This document shows positions 5,408-7,654 of a DNA stretch of 7,654 nucleotides, one piece after another. The notes beneath the pieces are model-generated. The model was given only the letters and a program-made list of their open reading frames with translations. It was not told where the DNA came from and searched no databases. This stretch comes from Clostridia bacterium (GTDB lineage Bacteria > Bacillota > Clostridia > Oscillospirales > Acutalibacteraceae). Made by a program: the position numbers and the translations under genes. The first letter of the stretch is position 1. Each line of letters begins with the position of its first letter. The stretch spans positions 1 through 7,654 of the forward strand of contig CAAGRQ010000208.1 in the NCBI GenBank assembly GCA_900772705.1, written 5' to 3'.

Positions 5408-6256
5408 ATGACACATGAAAACTTAAAAGGCAGAGTGGCTGTCGTAACAGGCGGCGGCGGAGTTCTCTGCGGACAGTTTGCAAAAACGCTTGCAAAGCAG
5501 GGCTGTAAGGTAGCCGTGCTTGATTTGAACGAGGCGGCGGCTCAAAAGTGCGCCGATGAAATTATCTCGGACGGCGGCGAGGCGATTGCTGTTGGCTGTA
5601 ATGTTCTCGATACCGAGTCTATGCAAAAGGCTCGTGAGGTAATTAACGAAAAACTCGGCACCTGCGACATTCTCCTTAACGGAGCAGGCGGAAATAATCC
5701 TAAGGGAACTACCACAAAGGACACTCTCGAAAAAATTGACCTTCTCCAAAAAGACGAGAATGTTAAGACCTTTTTCGACCTTGACCCCGATGGCATTTCT
5801 TTTGTATTTAATCTTAACTTCCTCGGCACTCTTATTCCTACCCAGGTGTTTGCAAAGGATATGGTGGAAAAGGAGCATGCCTGCATCGTTATGATTACTT
5901 CGATGAACGCATACCGTCCGCTTACCCGTATTCCCGCTTACTCTGCGGCAAAGGCTGCCGTTAAGAACTTTACCGAGTGGATGGCTGTCCACTTTGCTCC
6001 TATGGGTATCAGAGTAAACGCTATCGCTCCCGGCTTCTTCTCTACTAAGCAGAACGCCGCTCTCCTCTGGAACGAGGACGGCACTCCTACCGAGCGTACA
6101 GGCAAAATCCTTGCCGCTACCCCTATGGACAGATTTGGCGAGCCTGCCGAACTTGACGGCACTCTCCTCTTCCTTTGCGACGAGGCGTACAGCGGTTTTA
6201 TCACAGGCGTAAATATTCCCGTTGACGGTGGATTTAACGCATATTCGGGCGTATAA
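5408..6256 (+). CDS. uxuB: D-fructuronate reductase (mannonate oxidoreductase), SDR type
   Basis: A 282-aa short-chain dehydrogenase of the Bacillus UxuB type, expected to interconvert D-fructuronate and D-mannonate with NAD(H) (EC 1.1.1.57) in the cytoplasm. A Rossmann fold starts at GRVAVVTGGGGVLCG (8-22), with D39 in AVLDLN at the end of the second strand favouring NAD(H). NGAG is at 91-94. The catalytic residues are S165, Y178 and K182 (YSAAK), and the C-terminus is IPVDGGFNAYSGV. The block GGNNPKGTT and the late PGFFSTKQN...EDGTPTERTGKIL segment are typical of this subgroup rather than generic SDRs. The eighth position of the usual TGxxxGxG loop is Cys (C21). ATG 5408 is chosen over TTG 5336 because GGAGG (5396-5400) is 7 nt upstream. 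Position directly after uxuA supports the substrate assignment. KduD-like activity is the main alternative. Confidence 0.9.
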   Translation: MTHENLKGRVAVVTGGGGVLCGQFAKTLAKQGCKVAVLDLNEAAAQKCADEIISDGGEAIAVGCNVLDTESMQKAREVINEKLGTCDILLNGAGGNNPKGTTTKDTLEKIDLLQKDENVKTFFDLDPDGISFVFNLNFLGTLIPTQVFAKDMVEKEHACIVMITSMNAYRPLTRIPAYSAAKAAVKNFTEWMAVHFAPMGIRVNAIAPGFFSTKQNAALLWNEDGTPTERTGKILAATPMDRFGEPAELDGTLLFLCDEAYSGFITGVNIPVDGGFNAYSGV

Positions 6257-6262
6257 AATCGG

Positions 6263-6280
6263 TGCGAAAACGCATTCGCA
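6263..6280 (+). other. Small hairpin after uxuB
   Basis: TGCGAA (6263-6268) pairs with TTCGCA (6275-6280) on a 6-nt loop just after the uxuB stop. The following TTGTTT is a poor T-run, so it may only be an mRNA-end stabiliser or a weak accessory to the strong terminator at 6299. Confidence 0.3.
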
Positions 6281-6298
6281 TTGTTTAAGTACTCATCT

Positions 6299-6332
6299 GC
6301 CACAGATTGCATTTGCAGTCTGTGGCTTTTTT
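6299..6332 (+). terminator. Intrinsic terminator of the uxuAB operon
   Basis: A 12-bp stem (6299-6310 with 6315-6326), starting GCCACAGA and ending TCTGTGGC, closes on a 4-nt ATTT loop with one G-T wobble. It is followed by six T (6327-6332) and lies 42 nt after the uxuB stop. Confidence 0.92.
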
Positions 6333-6451
6333 CGTACCCGTATACTTAATTGTTAACAAAATAACCTGCTCTGTTTAGTGCAGTTTCACCAAAAAAATAT
6401 TTACCTTTTGTTTATTCTGATGGTGAATATAGAGATATTGCGACAAAATAA

Positions 6452-6480
6452 TTGAATGTATAACAATTTTATAATATAAT
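6452..6480 (+). promoter_or_regulatory. Sigma-A promoter of the secreted protein gene
   Basis: TTGAAT (6452-6457) and TATAAT (6475-6480) are 17 bp apart. An overlapping second TATAAT lies at 6470-6475. Transcription would start near 6487, giving a leader of about 35 nt. The stretch from 6333 to 6451 holds no gene. It contains only a widely spaced 7-bp inverted repeat, TTCACCA (6385-6391) and TGGTGAA (6421-6427), of doubtful meaning. Confidence 0.65.
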
Positions 6481-6521
6481 CTACAGGATAAAATTTGCAT
6501 GATAAAGGAGTAGACTCGGAT

Positions 6522-7654
6522 ATGAAGAAATTTTCGATTCGATTTGTGTCAATTATACTTTCACTCATACTTGTTATTTCGTCATTACCGCTGACCGTGT
6601 TAAGCGTAAGCGCAGCGGACGGTGACACCGCAACGACAAATCTTACAGCCTCGGATGTTGCATATTGCGGCATAGGCGTAGGCACTGACAGCAGTAACAA
6701 AAACTGCGTTCTTTTTCCCGAGCAGGGCTATACCGCTATAAAGCATTGCGAGTTTACCTTTACGGGTACTGTAAGCGGCAGTCAGGCTGTCGGAACATTC
6801 AGCTCCGATGCCCTCGGATATACAAAATATGTTAATACTACAGTTGCTGCTAAGCAACCGTTAAAAACAACAGCCGATACGTTCACTGTTGCCTTTGATA
6901 CAGGAATAAACGGCACGGCCTCTATGTTTGCTATTGATAGTAATAACAAAAAAAATTACCTTTTCTTCCGTGACGAGGAATGGGGTGACGGTCAGCATTA
7001 TAAGTTCGACAGAGGCGGATTTTCCGGCACTCAAACAGCATTTTCACTTTTCGTTAGGGAAAGCGGAAATACCACTTCCGGAATTAACGGTTATAAGAGA
7101 GTTCAAAATATAAATGAAATTACACCGGACGGAAAATATTTAATCGCACACCCGGGCAGGTACGATGGAACTACCGGAAATGCAGCCGACGGCTCTGCTT
7201 GGTATGTTCTTCACCCTTCAAAGAGCGATACAGACTATGTTCAGGTCGCTAAGGTTTATAATACTATCCTAAGTTCAAAGGCTAAAAGACTTCAAAACGG
7301 CAGTTTTGAGTTTAATGCCGACGGCAGCCAGTCTACTCAAATATCAGGCTATTATCAAAATTCTCATACAATTCAGGCTTGGAATACCACAGCAGAAGGA
7401 AATCAGGTAGAACTTTTTAATGCGAGCAGTAATCCGCATATGTCTGCAAGTGATCCGAATAAAAATTATATTCCCGACGGAACGATTGCGGCCGAGCTTA
7501 ATGCGGACGAGCCGGGTTCTCTTTATCAGGTAGTGAACACTCTGCCGAGCAGTACATATCTTTGGGGGCTTGACCACAGAGGCCGTATGGGTACGGATAC
7601 TATGGCTTTGGTTATCGGTCCGAGCCAAGAGTTAAGACCGAGCAAAAACAGCGG
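6522..7654 (+). CDS. Secreted surface-type protein, N-terminal part (runs off the window)
   Basis: An open frame of 377 codons with no stop, so the gene continues beyond 7654. ATG 6522 follows AAAGGAG (6504-6510) by 11 nt. A clear signal peptide covers about residues 1-31 (MKKF start, hydrophobic core, cleavage near VSA/ADG). Residues about 40-165 form a beta-rich region with two cysteines in the first part that I cannot name. A second region (about 190-250) contains GKYLIAHPGRYDG and WYVLHPS with W227. The last part, from NGSFE (259), carries W287 in the segment AWNTTAEGNQVELFN, then AAELNAD (323-329), LYQVV and WGLDHRGRMGTDTMALVIG (H352, R353, R355, D359). That last pattern recalls a jelly-roll, carbohydrate-binding-like module seen in large clostridial surface proteins (memory, not search). 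It is probably a wall-anchored adhesin or extracellular polysaccharide-interacting protein; anchor and full domain set are unseen. Confidence 0.75.
   Translation, partial: MKKFSIRFVSIILSLILVISSLPLTVLSVSAADGDTATTNLTASDVAYCGIGVGTDSSNKNCVLFPEQGYTAIKHCEFTFTGTVSGSQAVGTFSSDALGYTKYVNTTVAAKQPLKTTADTFTVAFDTGINGTASMFAIDSNNKKNYLFFRDEEWGDGQHYKFDRGGFSGTQTAFSLFVRESGNTTSGINGYKRVQNINEITPDGKYLIAHPGRYDGTTGNAADGSAWYVLHPSKSDTDYVQVAKVYNTILSSKAKRLQNGSFEFNADGSQSTQISGYYQNSHTIQAWNTTAEGNQVELFNASSNPHMSASDPNKNYIPDGTIAAELNADEPGSLYQVVNTLPSSTYLWGLDHRGRMGTDTMALVIGPSQELRPSKNS

Noticed and set aside
5423..5992. Long open frame on the minus strand (189 codons) opposite uxuB
   Set aside because: It mirrors uxuB, which has a perfect family match and ribosome binding site. 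The minus-strand product has no recognisable domain and no Shine-Dalgarno.
6928..7113. Small + strand open frame inside the secreted protein gene
   Set aside because: It lies in another frame within the long open frame that starts at 6522 with a signal peptide and promoter, and has no ribosome binding site.

Overview
The window looks like a chromosomal piece of a low-to-moderate GC, spore-forming member of the Clostridia, probably a gut Oscillospiraceae/Ruminococcaceae type. The grounds are the YqfC/YqfD sporulation pair, the YabE-type DUF348-G5-3D wall protein, Bacillus-like SDR-type UxuB, strong AGGAGG-class ribosome binding sites and extended -10 promoters. The genus assignment is inference; no rRNA or marker gene is present. 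All six genes lie on the + strand.

Layout. (1) 1-389: AT-rich non-coding region with a small operator-like repeat cluster, a near-consensus sigma-A promoter (272-299) and a leader that folds into a nested hairpin. (2) 390-1622: secreted peptidoglycan-active protein (three DUF348 repeats, G5, 3D domain), closed by a strong intrinsic terminator (1641-1674). (3) 1718-4073: a tight cluster of a CorA-like divalent metal transporter, yqfC and yqfD, with gaps of 24 nt and then an overlap. (4) 4081-6256: hexuronate catabolism. A new promoter drives uxuA (mannonate dehydratase), followed by a 194-nt spacer with two 49-bp structured repeats, then uxuB (fructuronate reductase, SDR type) and an intrinsic terminator (6299-6332). 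(5) 6452-end: promoter and the first 377 codons of a secreted protein with no stop in the window. It carries a C-terminal surface-protein-like module and is cut by the window edge.

How the genes fit together. UxuB and UxuA are consecutive steps: D-fructuronate is reduced to D-mannonate, then dehydrated to 2-keto-3-deoxy-D-gluconate. This is the glucuronate branch used on pectin, xylan side chains or host glucuronides. The first gene and the yqfCD pair belong to cell-envelope and sporulation biology. The open-ended last gene is probably an extracellular surface protein.

No phage, CRISPR, insertion sequence, tRNA or rRNA was seen. I did not find a convincing new biological system. The best leads are the covarying repeat pair inside the uxuAB operon, the folded leader of the 3D-domain gene, the apparently non-canonical start of yqfD, and the unnamed modules of the truncated secreted protein.
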